DNA from: Arachidicoccus ginsenosidivorans
Lineage (GTDB): Bacteria > Bacteroidota > Bacteroidia > Chitinophagales > Chitinophagaceae
Reading direction: 5' to 3'
NCBI RefSeq assembly: GCF_007971385.1
Contig: NZ_CP042434.1
Span: 558,001 to 622,000, forward strand
DNA: 64,000 nt
Positions within the stretch are counted from its first letter, which is position 1. The number at the start of each line of letters is the position of its first letter. Below, piece after piece: positions 50,907 to 60,294 of this stretch. Position numbers and translations under genes: made by a program. The notes below the pieces were generated by a model. It was not told where the DNA came from and made no database searches. It saw only the letters and a list, made by a program, of their open reading frames with translations.

Positions 50907-50977
50907 TTGCCCGACCAGGATTCGAACCTAGACAAACGGCACCAAAAACCGTCGTACTACCATTATACTATCGGGCA
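50907..50977 (-). tRNA. tRNA-Gln (anticodon TTG)
   Basis: On the minus strand a 71-nt cloverleaf folds fully: acceptor TGCCCGA/TCGGGCA, U8 A9, D-arm GTAT-AATGGTA-GTAC, anticodon arm ACGGT-TTTTGGT-GCCGT with TTG at 34-36, T-arm CTAGG-TTCGAAT-CCTGG, discriminator A. CCA is not encoded. Confidence 0.95.
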
Positions 50978-50996
50978 ATTGCCCCATTTGGGAGTG

Positions 50997-51028
50997 CAAA
51001 TATAAAAGGCATTTTTTGTACCGCCAAA
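50997..51028 (-). promoter_or_regulatory. Promoter of tRNA-Gln
   Basis: On the minus strand TTTG (51028-51025), 20 nt, then TATATTTG (51004-50997). This is a full match to the Bacteroidota vegetative promoter TTTG-N19/20-TAnnTTTG, placed 20 nt before the tRNA 5' end. Confidence 0.8.
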
Positions 51029-51073
51029 TTATTCGAGGTAGAAATATTTCTAATTCTTTTTCAGGCAGATAGC

Positions 51074-51118
51074 ACAAAAAAACAGGCCCCGTTTTTTGCT
51101 AAGGCAACAAACGGGGCC
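51074..51118 (-). terminator. Terminator of pnp
   Basis: GGCCCCGTTT (51085-51094) pairs with AAACGGGGCC (51109-51118). The loop contains a smaller TTGC/GCAA pair. On the minus strand it is followed by TGTTTTTTTG, a good U-tract. Confidence 0.85.
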
Positions 51119-51151
51119 AGTTTTTATATTAGACTGTGGATGGATTAAGTC

Positions 51152-53388
51152 CTATCCGTTATGTCTGTTGTTTCTATCGCCATTACCTCTAAAACCGCCA
51201 TCTCTTCTTTCAGGACGGTCTCTTCTCTCAGGGCGATCAGAACGCTCCGAACGTTCAGGACGTTCTGGCATTCCTTCTGGTCTTGGTTCCAGTGCTTTAT
51301 GACTCAATTTGTATTTACCTGTTTTAGGATCTACAGCGATCAGTTTAACCTGAACTTTGTCTCCGTCATTGAAGACGCCATCCATGGTTTCCAAGCGTTT
51401 CCAGCTAATTTCACTAATATGCAGTAAACCTTCTTTTTTCGGTAAGAATTCAACAAATGCGCCAAATTCCTTCACACCTTTAACGGTACCTTCGTAGATC
51501 GTACCTACTTCAGGAACCGCAATGATCCCTTTGATGGTTTCCAGTGCTTTGTTCACGCCTTCTTTATCATTAGAGAAGATACTTACTTCTCCTTTGTCAT
51601 TGACTTCTTCGATATTGATGGTCGTACCGGTTTCTTTTTGCAATTCCTGGATCACTTTACCACCGGGTCCGATCACTGCACCGATAAATTCTTTATCGAT
51701 AATGATCTTAACCATTCTTGGTGCATGCGGCTTCACATCATCATGCGCTTTCTCGATGCAGTTATACATCGCATCAAGAATATGGAGTCTACCGGCTTTC
51801 GCCTGCATTAAGGCTTCCCGCATTACATCCATGCTCAGACCATCCACCTTAATATCCATTTGTACACCGCAGATACCGTCTCTGGTACCCGTTACTTTGA
51901 AGTCCATATCACCCAGGTGATCTTCATCACCTAAGATATCAGAAAGGATTGCGTATTTACCATCTTCTCTTGTGATCAGCCCCATAGCGATACCGCCCAC
52001 GTGTTTGGGCACCGGTACCCCAGCATCCATCAGCGCCAGAGAACCGGCACAAACAGTTGCCATAGAGGAAGAACCGTTAGATTCCAAAATATCACTGATA
52101 ATACGAATGGTATAAGGATAGTCTCCAGTAGGGATCATTTGTTTCAGGCTACGCATAGCCAGGTTACCATGTCCAATTTCTCTTCTACCCGGTCCACGCA
52201 TTGGTCTTGTTTCACCGGTAGAGAATGGAGGAAAATTATAATGTAAGTAGAATTTAGAATAACTTGAGGAAGCAGCTGTTTCAACCAACAACTCATCCAA
52301 AGGCGTACCTAAGGTTACCGTAGACAGGGATTGTGTTTCTCCTCTTGTAAATAAGGCAGAACCATGGGGGGTAGGCAGTGGATCAATTTCCATAGCCAGT
52401 TGGCGCACTTCATTCAGCTGGCGGCCATCGAGCCGGATACGCTCATCCAGCATCATATTACGTACCAGTTCCCATTGCAGATCTTCATAATATTTTTGGC
52501 CAATTTTACAGTCAGCTCTTCTGGCTCTTCACCCAGGCTTTCAATAAGCGCATCTTTTAATGCTTTAAATGCTTCGCTTCTTTCATGCTTGGCTGTTTTG
52601 GCACGTGCAATTTCATTGATCTTGTCGGTCGCGAATTCGGCAACTTTTGCTTTCAGCGCTTCATCCTGCTCAGGTTTGGTATAATCTCTTTTGGAAGTAA
52701 TACCTTTCAAATCGCGTAGTTTTTCCTGGGCTTTAATCTGAACGCGAATAGCTTCATGTGCAATACCCAAAGCCTCAATCAAATCTTCCTCACTGCACTC
52801 TTTACTCTCACCTTCGACCATCATCAGGTTTTTCTCAGTAGCTGCAATAATCAGATTCACATCTGCATTCACAACTGCGGAACGGCTAGGATTGACAACA
52901 AACTTGCCATCAATGCGCGCCACGCGAACCTCAGAAATGATTTCTTTAATGGGAATATCTGAAACGGCCAGGGCTGCTGAAGCGGCCAGACAGGCCAATG
53001 CATCAGGTAATACTTCATCATCGCTGGAAACCAAGGAGATGAGTACCTGCACATCACATAAATAATCTTCTGGAAATAAAGGTCTTAAAGCGCGGTCGAT
53101 CAAACGACTGGTCAGCACCTCATAATCATTCAGACGGGCTTCCCTTTTGAAAAAAGAGCCGGGAATACGCCCAGCAGAGGAGAATTTTTCTTGATAATCA
53201 ACGCTTAATGGAAAAAAGGATTGCCCTTCTCTTGGTTCCTGGCTAGCAACGACAGTAGCCAGAATGATATTGTTTCCCTGGCGGATTGTAACGGCGCCAT
53301 CAGCTTGCCTGGCCAGTTTACCTGTTTCGATAAAAACCTCGCGGCCCTCACCCAGGTCAAATGAAACACTTAGTGGTTGTGTTAACAT
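51152..53388 (-). CDS. pnp: Polyribonucleotide nucleotidyltransferase, frameshifted in this sequence
   Basis: 745 residues after correction. Two RNase PH domains (first: [37 protein letters not shown]; second from about 312: [19 protein letters not shown]), the KH domain ([21 protein letters not shown]) and the S1 domain ([28 protein letters not shown]). A low-complexity Arg/Asp/Glu-Pro and Gly tail follows (about 40 residues). One A added at the run 52493-52497 (coding strand A5) joins the frames as [16 protein letters not shown]. Phosphorolytic 3' RNA decay. Downstream of rpsO, as in many bacteria. Confidence 0.95.
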
Positions 53389-53494
53389 AAATATTTTTTT
53401 GAATTTGTAAAGGAGTTGTGCTTAGTAATAAAGGCGGGAACTCGAAATAGCACGGAGGATCTCCCCTACGGTTGACTGAATAACAGTGCGCTAC

Positions 53495-53538
53495 AAAAAA
53501 CTATTCCCAACTAACAATAAACTGTACGTTGGGAATAG
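53495..53538 (-). terminator. rpsO-pnp intergenic terminator hairpin
   Basis: CTATTCCCAAC (53501-53511) pairs with GTTGGGAATAG (53528-53538), 11-bp stem with a 16-nt loop. On the minus strand it is followed by TTTTTTGTAGC. It resembles the leaky rpsO terminator of other bacteria and may also be an RNase processing site. Confidence 0.75.
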
Positions 53539-53560
53539 CCAGTGTAGATCACTATATAAA

Positions 53561-53833
53561 TTATTTTCTCAATCCTAACTGCTCAATGAGCGTACGGTAA
53601 CCTTGTAAGTTATGTTTCTGCATGTAAGCAAGCAGACGTTTACGCTGGCCAACCATTTTCATTAAACCACGCTGAGAGGAGAAATCTTTTTTATTTTCTT
53701 TCAGGTGAGCGGAAATTCCCAGAATACGCTCAGTTAAAAGGGCAACCTGACCCTCAATAGAGCCAGAATTAGCGGCGTTTCCACCGTATTTAGCAAAGAT
53801 TGCTGCTGTTTTTTCTTTTGTTAAATAAGACAT
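53561..53833 (-). CDS. rpsO: 30S ribosomal protein S15
   Basis: 90 residues, full length for S15. Signatures [43 protein letters not shown] and [10 protein letters not shown]. Binds 16S rRNA in the small-subunit platform. A -7 element on the minus strand, TACTTTTG (53895-53888), lies 55 nt upstream, leaving a leader long enough for autoregulation. Confidence 0.97.
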   Translation of the reverse strand: MSYLTKEKTAAIFAKYGGNAANSGSIEGQVALLTERILGISAHLKENKKDFSSQRGLMKMVGQRKRLLAYMQKHNLQGYRTLIEQLGLRK

Positions 53834-53887
53834 TAAAAATCTGTTTTTAAACCTCTTTTAAAATTTTCTTCTTTTATTATTCGCTGG

Positions 53888-53895
53888 CAAAAGTA
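53888..53895 (-). promoter_or_regulatory. -7 element of rpsO
   Basis: TACTTTTG on the minus strand matches TAnnTTTG, 55 nt before the rpsO ATG. Confidence 0.55.
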
Positions 53896-54034
53896 CAGCT
53901 AAATATTTATATTGTAAAATAATTTTAGCGGGAGCTTCTCCCATAATGATCAATTTTGTCACTTCATGGCCAAAAATAAGCGATTTACTAACAAAATAGC
54001 TTTCCATCGGGGTAGGTTTTGGATAATCATCCAC

Positions 54035-54042
54035 TATCTTTG
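54035..54042 (+). promoter_or_regulatory. -7 element of rlmD, very close to the start codon
   Basis: TATCTTTG ends 4 nt before the GTG at 54047, which is the family-consistent start. The transcript would be leaderless or nearly so. Confidence 0.5.
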
Positions 54043-54046
54043 CAAC

Positions 54047-55486
54047 GTGAGAAAAAAACGCCCTAAAATCATTGTAGAAGACATACTCGCCCTTGATTAT
54101 GCCGCCGGTGGCAAGGCCATTGGCAAAAGTGAGGGTAAGGTCATCTTTATTGAAAACTGCATCCCAGGTGACCGGCTGGATGTTCAACTGACCAAAAACA
54201 AAAAAGATTGGGCTGAAGGCTTTCCTGTTCAGTTCAGAAGTTACTCGCCCGATAGAATCCAGCCTTTTTGTGATCATTTCGGTATTTGTGGTGGTTGCTC
54301 CTGGCAATCATTACCTTACGAAAAGCAGCTTTTCTATAAAACCAAACAGGTTCAAGATAATTTTGAGCGCATTGGTAAATTTACATTCCCTGATATTCAG
54401 CCAATTATAGGTTGTGATCAGACAGTGGCCTATCGCAATAAGATGGAATACACCTATTCTACCAAAAAATACATTTCTCAGCAGGAAATGCTAGCGATCA
54501 AGGCTAAGGGAGAAAGTTACGACCCTACCGCCGACAAAGGTGTGGCTGGTTTTCATGCAAAAGGTTTTTTTGACCGGGTTGTCGAAATCGACACCTGTCA
54601 CTTGCAGGCTGAACCGACCAATAAAATCAGAAAATTTATTGCTCAGTTTGCAAGGCTTAGAAATCTGCCTTTTTACGACATTGGCGAACATACCGGCTGG
54701 ATCAGAACAGTACAGGTCAGAAATACCCAGGGCGGTGAGTGGATGGTAAATGTAGTGCTCGGTTATGATATTGCGGAACACAGAGAACAGTTAATGGAAC
54801 TACTCCAGGAGAAATTTCCGGAGATTACCTGTCTGCTTTATACCATTAATGACAAAAAAAACGACAGTCTCTATGATTTAGCGCCTGTTATTGTAAAAGG
54901 AAATGGCTATATTTTGGAGCAGCTGGATGGATTTAAATACAAAATCAGTCCTAAATCTTTTTTCCAGACCAATTCAAGGCAGGCAGAGACCTTATATAAG
55001 GTAACCAGGGAATTTGCCGAACTAAAGCCAGACGGCAACCAGATTTTGTATGATCTATACTGCGGTACTGGTAGTATTGGCATTTTTTGCAGCGCTGGGG
55101 CCAGTTCGATCGTTGGCGTAGAGGTTGTAGAAGATGCAATTACGGATGCTAAAGCCAATGCGGCATTGAACAATCTGGATAACTGCCATTTTTATGCTGG
55201 CGATGTCATTAAAATCTGTGATGACGCATTTTTCGAGCAACATGGGCGTCCAGATGTTATTATCACTGACCCCCCAAGGGCTGGTATGCATGAGAAACTT
55301 GTACAGAAATTACTGGAGATCCAGGCACCCCTAATGGTTTATGTTAGTTGCAATCCAGCTACCCAGGCCAGAGACCTGGCCTTGCTGAGTGAAAAATATA
55401 TGATTACAAGGGTTCAACCGGTGGATATGTTTCCTCATACACTACATATTGAAAATGTGGTTCAATTAAAATTAAAAACGACTTAA
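54047..55486 (+). CDS. rlmD: 23S rRNA (uracil-5-)-methyltransferase, RlmD/RumA family
   Basis: 479 residues from GTG 54047. The frame is open back to an ATG at 53966, but that would precede the promoter and add non-homologous residues. TRAM-like N-terminus (IVEDILALDYAAGGKAIGK), Fe-S ligands in FCDHFGICGGCSWQ, SAM-binding YDLYCGTGSIGIF, DPPRAGM, and catalytic Cys region YVSCNPATQARDL. Methylates U in 23S rRNA (E. coli m5U1939 for RlmD); the exact target here is not proven. First gene of a run with two rhomboid genes and pdxH. Confidence 0.88.
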   Translation: MRKKRPKIIVEDILALDYAAGGKAIGKSEGKVIFIENCIPGDRLDVQLTKNKKDWAEGFPVQFRSYSPDRIQPFCDHFGICGGCSWQSLPYEKQLFYKTKQVQDNFERIGKFTFPDIQPIIGCDQTVAYRNKMEYTYSTKKYISQQEMLAIKAKGESYDPTADKGVAGFHAKGFFDRVVEIDTCHLQAEPTNKIRKFIAQFARLRNLPFYDIGEHTGWIRTVQVRNTQGGEWMVNVVLGYDIAEHREQLMELLQEKFPEITCLLYTINDKKNDSLYDLAPVIVKGNGYILEQLDGFKYKISPKSFFQTNSRQAETLYKVTREFAELKPDGNQILYDLYCGTGSIGIFCSAGASSIVGVEVVEDAITDAKANAALNNLDNCHFYAGDVIKICDDAFFEQHGRPDVIITDPPRAGMHEKLVQKLLEIQAPLMVYVSCNPATQARDLALLSEKYMITRVQPVDMFPHTLHIENVVQLKLKTT

Positions 55487-55501
55487 ACGACTCAATAAAT
55501 T

Positions 55502-56220
55502 ATGCAAAACGGCAGGCAACTTGGTTTACCCCCTATCCCACCCATCATCAAGAATCTGATTATCATCAACTTCCTGGTCTGGATGATCCAGAGTTTTCTA
55601 GGTCAGCACGTAACGGCATTTATGGAATCCACCTTTGCGTTACACTCCTTTTACAGCCCGCTGTTTAAGCCTTGGCAGATCGTCACCCATATGTTTTTAC
55701 ACAGTCCCTTTGGCGGGCAATATGGCATTATGCATATTCTATTTAATATGTTTGCACTTTGGATGTTTGGCTCAGCCTTAGAGATCAACTTTGGCGGCAA
55801 GCGCTTTTTAACCTTTTATCTGTTATCAGGTATCGGAGCAGCCCTGATTTACCTGGGTTATCTCCAGTATGAACTCACCCCGGTCGTGGATCAATACCAT
55901 GCACTTATCAGCTCTGGCGCACCGGATTTATACCTGCAAAAGTACAGGGCTGTTATTAATGAAGGCATGTTAGGGGCCAGTGGAGCCGTATTTGGCGTAC
56001 TGGCTGCTTTTGGTTATCTATTCCCCAATACCCAATTATATTTATACTTCTTCTTACCGATTCCGACTAAATGGGCGATTATCGGCATTTTAGTTTATGA
56101 ACTTTACGGTGCTTTCAGTAACACAGATAATGTCGCACATGTGGCACACCTGGGGGTGCGCTCACCGGCTTTTTAATTATATATTTCTGGAACCGGTATA
56201 ACAAGCGACATTTTTACTAA
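55502..56220 (+). CDS. Rhomboid intramembrane serine protease, frameshifted near the end
   Basis: 239 residues after correction, six or more membrane helices. Catalytic Ser in GASGAVFG (S160) and His in HVAHLGG (H216). Also HMFLHSPFGG and the Asn/His loop HILFNMFALWMFG. One G added to the run 56152-56156 restores the last helix (GALTGFLIIYFWNRYNKRHFY) and a stop at 56220. Cleaves membrane substrates within the bilayer. Followed after 75 bp by a related gene without the catalytic pair. Confidence 0.9.
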
Positions 56221-56295
56221 AAAAGAAGCAATTTTTGGATTTTGATCAAATAGGCAATCCAAAAGATTGCATCTTTAAAATAATATACAAAGGAA

Positions 56296-57222
56296 ATGAA
56301 CGACATCTTACCCCATAAAAACAGGATCACACTGGGTAGCACAGGCAATGCACTGGTACTTTTATTAATGAGCAATGCAGTGCTTTTTGTACTACTGATC
56401 TTTTTTAAGATTTTTTACTTCATGACAGCCACCAGCAATGTGGCCAGTGAAAATGTTGCGCTCTTCCATAAAGAGATCTTTGATTATTTTGTTTTACCAG
56501 CTGATGGATCAGTATTTTTGCATCGCCCCTGGACGATACTTAGTTATATGTTTTCCCATGAGTCTTTACTTGCGCTACTTTCCAATCTGCTTTGGCTTGC
56601 TGCCTTTGGATTTATCCTCCAAAGCCTGGCGGCCAATCGTAAAATGATTCCTTTATACTTATATGGCGGTTTTTTTGGTGGCCTGGTTTTCCTTATTTGT
56701 AGCGTGGCCATGCCACATACAGCACACATGGCACAGCTTGAAGGTGCAACAACGGCGGTTATTGCTGTAGCTGCCGGCACAACTGCACTCGGACCAAAAT
56801 ACAAAATCTTCCCAAGGCTAAATGGTGGTATTCCACTCTGGATCCTCTTTGTCATTTTTATTGCCATTACCCTCAGCTCCAGTGTAGCAGCAGGCCTACC
56901 GCTGATATTAGCCTATATATGTGCAGCGCTACTGGGTTTCTTTTTGATGTGGAGCTATGATAGAAAAAACAGAGATTACTGCGAGTGGATGTATAACTTA
57001 GTCTACCGAATCGACGATATCTTTAATCCAGAAAAGAAAACCATAAAAAAAAATCGTAAGGGGCAGCAACTGTTTTACAAAGCGAAAGGACAGCCTTACA
57101 AAAGAACGGAACTCATTACCCAAGAGCGCGTAGATGAGCTACTGGATAAAATCAGACTTAAAGGCTACAAATCTCTTTCAAAAGAAGAAAAAGCCTATTT
57201 ACAACGAGCCAGCCAAAAATAA
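56296..57222 (+). CDS. Pseudo-rhomboid with DUF6576-like C-terminus
   Basis: 308 residues. Rhomboid-like helices (WTILSYMFSHESLLALLSNLLWLAAFGFIL, YLYGGFFGGLVFLIC) match the neighbour. At the serine position it reads LEGATTAVIAVAAG, and at the His position ILAYICAALLGFF, so neither catalytic residue is present. The cytoplasmic tail (ELITQERVDELLDKIRLKGYKSLSKEEKAYLQ) resembles DUF6576, often attached to Bacteroidota rhomboids. Likely a non-proteolytic partner or regulator of the active enzyme, as in iRhoms. Confidence 0.78.
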   Translation: MNDILPHKNRITLGSTGNALVLLLMSNAVLFVLLIFFKIFYFMTATSNVASENVALFHKEIFDYFVLPADGSVFLHRPWTILSYMFSHESLLALLSNLLWLAAFGFILQSLAANRKMIPLYLYGGFFGGLVFLICSVAMPHTAHMAQLEGATTAVIAVAAGTTALGPKYKIFPRLNGGIPLWILFVIFIAITLSSSVAAGLPLILAYICAALLGFFLMWSYDRKNRDYCEWMYNLVYRIDDIFNPEKKTIKKNRKGQQLFYKAKGQPYKRTELITQERVDELLDKIRLKGYKSLSKEEKAYLQRASQK

Positions 57223-57259
57223 ATAAAGCGGGCACACTTAATTTTTCTTATTAATTTTA

Positions 57260-57940
57260 ATGCAGGACCTCATGAGCCAGCCAAAGGATCACTCCTCATC
57301 ATTACATAATCACATAGCAGCGATCAGAACGGAGTATAAACAACTTACCTTAGATGAAAAGGATGTCGAACCGGATCCTTTTTTACAATTTGACAAGTGG
57401 TGGCAGCAGGCTATTAGTGCCGAAGCAGGTGAAGTCAATGCCATGACACTGGCTACTGCTTCCCAGGATGGGATCCCAGATGCCAGGATCGTGCTTTTGA
57501 AAAATATTGCTGAAAACGGCTTCGTCTTTTTCACAAATTACGACAGCCGTAAAGGACAACAGTTATTGGAAAACCCGCATGCCGCATTGGTCTTTTTTTG
57601 GAAGGAACTGGAAAGGCAGGTACGCATTAAAGGAAAAGTAACAAAAGTAAGCCAAGAACTTAGTGACAGTTATTTTGCTTCCAGACCTACGGGTAGTAAG
57701 GTAGGTGCCTGGAGTTCTCCTCAGAGCCAGGTTATTGCCTCCAGAGTCATTCTCCAGCAAAATGAGCTCAATTTTAAAGCCCAATTCGGGGAGACAATTC
57801 CAAGACCAGAACACTGGGGTGGCTATGTTGTTATTCCGCAGTCCATCGAATTCTGGCAGGGTCGTCCTAGCAGACTACATGACCGTATTTTGTATACCAA
57901 AAATAAGGATAGCTGGCAGATTACAAGGTTGGCTCCTTAA
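57260..57940 (+). CDS. pdxH: Pyridoxamine 5'-phosphate oxidase
   Basis: 226 residues (or 222 from ATG 57272). FMN-binding split-barrel with PFLQFDKWWQQAISAEAGEVNAMTLAT, ARIVLLKNIAENGFVFFTNYDSRKGQQL, FWKELERQVRIKGKV and FWQGRPSRLHDRILY. It forms pyridoxal 5'-phosphate, using O2. Starts 37 bp after the pseudo-rhomboid gene, probably the last gene of the rlmD operon. Confidence 0.95.
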   Translation: MQDLMSQPKDHSSSLHNHIAAIRTEYKQLTLDEKDVEPDPFLQFDKWWQQAISAEAGEVNAMTLATASQDGIPDARIVLLKNIAENGFVFFTNYDSRKGQQLLENPHAALVFFWKELERQVRIKGKVTKVSQELSDSYFASRPTGSKVGAWSSPQSQVIASRVILQQNELNFKAQFGETIPRPEHWGGYVVIPQSIEFWQGRPSRLHDRILYTKNKDSWQITRLAP

Positions 57941-58099
57941 ATCCGATTATGCCATTTCGTTTAACCGTTTATCAGCCCCCTATACTGCCAGATAACCCAA
58001 CTCAATGACTGTGATCTGGGTTTACAAGGAGCGATAAGGAGCATACAAGAGCGCTTCCTCCTCTTTTTACTTTCTTTTTTACTGAATTACCTTTGAAAA

Positions 58100-58750
58100 T
58101 CAGGCGTCCAGCAAATCGGCAATCGCTCGTTTTGGATCAGCTGCTTTAAAAACGGAACTCCCTGCAACCAGCACATTGGCGCCTGTATCAAATAAAGTCC
58201 GTGCATTTTGCTGGGTTACGCCACCATCAATTTGAATCAGCGTGTCCAACCCCTTGTCATCGATCATTTTTCTAAGCTCCTTTATTTTAGTATAAGTATG
58301 CTCAATAAATGCTTGTCCCCCAAATCCCGGGTTGACACTCATTAAATTAACAACATCTGCATGCTGAATAATATCTTTTAGAAAATCGATAGGAGTATGA
58401 GGATTGACCGCAATCCCTGCTTTCATATCCTGATCATGGATTTGTTCCAATACTCGGTGCAAGTGCGGACAGGCTTCAATATGTACACAGAGTTGATCCG
58501 CGCCGGCCTTTTTAAAATCGGTGATATATTTTTCTGGTTCCACAATCATCAGATGTACATCACAGAATTTCTTTGTAGCACTGGCAATATGTTCTACAAC
58601 CGGTAGTCCAAAACTGATATTGGGAACAAATCGGCCATCCATAATATCCAGATGTAACCATTCAGCTGCACTCTCATTGACCATAGCAACTTCTGAGGCC
58701 AGCTGTAAAAAATTAGATGCCAGAAAAGATGGGGCGATGATTCGCTTCAT
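58100..58750 (-). CDS. rpe: Ribulose-phosphate 3-epimerase
   Basis: 216 residues, TIM barrel. HLDIMDGRFVPNISFG, DVHLMIVEPE, MSVNPGFGGQAFI and IQIDGGV give the metal and catalytic residues of the family. Interconverts ribulose 5-phosphate and xylulose 5-phosphate in the pentose phosphate pathway. It starts 10 bp after the TPR lipoprotein gene, so it is probably co-transcribed with it. Confidence 0.96.
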   Translation of the reverse strand: MKRIIAPSFLASNFLQLASEVAMVNESAAEWLHLDIMDGRFVPNISFGLPVVEHIASATKKFCDVHLMIVEPEKYITDFKKAGADQLCVHIEACPHLHRVLEQIHDQDMKAGIAVNPHTPIDFLKDIIQHADVVNLMSVNPGFGGQAFIEHTYTKIKELRKMIDDKGLDTLIQIDGGVTQQNARTLFDTGANVLVAGSSVFKAADPKRAIADLLDA

Positions 58751-58760
58751 ATACTAGATT

Positions 58761-59552
58761 TTAAGTGGCGGATATTTTTTGTTGAATGTTAGGCTGAAAA
58801 GGTTTTATCCTAAGACTTTGCTGATAATATTTGCGGGCACTGTCTTTTTCTTTCAATGCCTCAAATACGGTCCCGGCGGTATTAAGGAGCTCAATTGAGT
58901 GGGCATTATGTTTTAATCCCTCCAACACCGCCTCTTTGGCGGAAGCGGACTGTCCAAGTCGCAGCCAGAGCCTGGCCTTAGTGCAATAAGCTTCGGCAAA
59001 GCCCGGATCCAGTTGAATGGATTTATCCAGTAAAGGCAAGGCGGCTGCGGTATCTGCTTTTTGAGCAGCATATAAACCTTTGATATAGTGACTATATGCC
59101 TGATTTGTGAGGATGCGGTCGGCTATTTTCAGGCAGGTATCCTCACTTTTTAGCGCAAAAATAACACCTTGAGCCAGCAAAGCCTCTTCTCCCTGAAAAT
59201 GCGTCAATGCTTTACTATAGGCAGCCATGGCACCAGTTGTATCAGTGCTGTCCAGCAAAATATTGCCCTTTACCACCCAAAGTCCGTATTTACTACTATC
59301 TTCATTTAAGAGGGTATCCATCTGACACAGCGCATCCTTGTATCGACCAACACTGTCGAGTTTTTGGGCAGTTAATAACCGAAGGCCCGAACTATCCGGA
59401 TGTGCAGCCAGAAAACCCAGATAAGCATCTGCCTGCTTTTGTTTAAATAAAAGTGAATGTGGGTCTTCAGTTCCCTGTTTGCAGCCACTAATAGCTATTG
59501 CTGCCACCACCACACCGATGAGACCTTTTAACAGGCCAGTTGTCTTATTCAT
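58761..59552 (-). CDS. TPR-repeat lipoprotein
   Basis: 263 residues. Lipobox AISGC near residue 23. At least five TPR-like units follow (YKDALCQMDTLLNEDS, TGAMAAYSKALTHFQG, PLLDKSIQLDPGFAEAYCTKARLWLRLG, DSARKYYQQSLRIKP). Probably periplasmic-side outer-membrane protein in protein-protein contacts. A -7 element TAAATTTG (minus strand, 59564-59557) ends 4 nt before the ATG. Confidence 0.82.
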   Translation of the reverse strand: MNKTTGLLKGLIGVVVAAIAISGCKQGTEDPHSLLFKQKQADAYLGFLAAHPDSSGLRLLTAQKLDSVGRYKDALCQMDTLLNEDSSKYGLWVVKGNILLDSTDTTGAMAAYSKALTHFQGEEALLAQGVIFALKSEDTCLKIADRILTNQAYSHYIKGLYAAQKADTAAALPLLDKSIQLDPGFAEAYCTKARLWLRLGQSASAKEAVLEGLKHNAHSIELLNTAGTVFEALKEKDSARKYYQQSLRIKPFQPNIQQKISAT

Positions 59553-59556
59553 GCCA

Positions 59557-59564
59557 CAAATTTA
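59557..59564 (-). promoter_or_regulatory. -7 element of the TPR-rpe unit, very close to the ATG
   Basis: TAAATTTG on the minus strand ends 4 nt before the start codon at 59552, again predicting a leaderless or near-leaderless mRNA. Confidence 0.45.
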
Positions 59565-59623
59565 GGTGATGTTGGCCGCATGGGCAAAGCATTTTTATGG
59601 CAATTTGAATTGGAGATCTGCAT

Positions 59624-60291
59624 TTAACGATCACTCCCAAATAAATCTTTGAATTCATATTGAATTGTTGCCATCACCGAACGTCTAGCTACAAATATAC
59701 CAATCACTCTTTCAACACCGGGGATGTGCTCAATTGCACGTTTACAAGCTTTAAAATGTGCACCTGTAGTGATAACGTCATCAAATAACACCACATTTTT
59801 AGTGATATCTGCACAAGCCTTTTTATCAATTCCCAAGTTTTGAAAAAGGGCATTAACATCTCTTTTCGCGAGGATGTATGGACAGCTATAACATCTTGTT
59901 TTATAAAAAGCAATTCTTTTAAATTTGCATCAGAATACTTTTGTTTATATTTAAACAAAACTTGAATCAGACGGTCATCATATTCTGGATTGCACTTTGT
60001 TTTCGAGGGTGGAATTGGAACAAAGGTCGTGTCCTTATTCTTTAAGAATGAAGGGACCGTCTCTATTAATAGTTCTGATATGCGATTTATAGCAACTTCT
60101 TTATATTTCCACTCCGGTAAATGTCTACGACCCACATCTTTTTTAAAATTGCTTATCAAACTATTTGAGTCACTAGCTTCATAGCCTCCCCTTGCAATAA
60201 ATTCATGAAAATAATAACATTCATCATTTTTATCTAAAAAAGAATGGTCACAGCGAACAAGATCATCAATCTTTAAAAGTAATGAAGACAT
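59624..60291 (-). CDS. shosT: Phosphoribosyltransferase-domain toxin, ShosT-like, frameshifted
   Basis: 222 residues after correction. It has the PRPP-binding loop VVLFDDVITTGAHFKAC near 165-180 and an upstream VPIPPSKTK loop, as in ComF-type PRTases, but lacks the ComF zinc finger. It sits 3 bp downstream of a DprA-like gene, the arrangement of the ShosTA toxin-antitoxin/anti-phage system. One A added at 59863-59866 (coding-strand A4) joins the frames as SSRKRDVNALFQNLGIDKK. The break could be a sequence error or a real inactivation of the toxin. A plain ComF-like role is the alternative. Confidence 0.72.
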
Positions 60292-60294
60292 AAT

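Noticed and set aside
53858..54307. 149-codon minus-strand frame opposite rlmD
   Set aside because: It lies mostly antisense to the well-supported rlmD coding region and has no domain; its end runs over the rpsO promoter.
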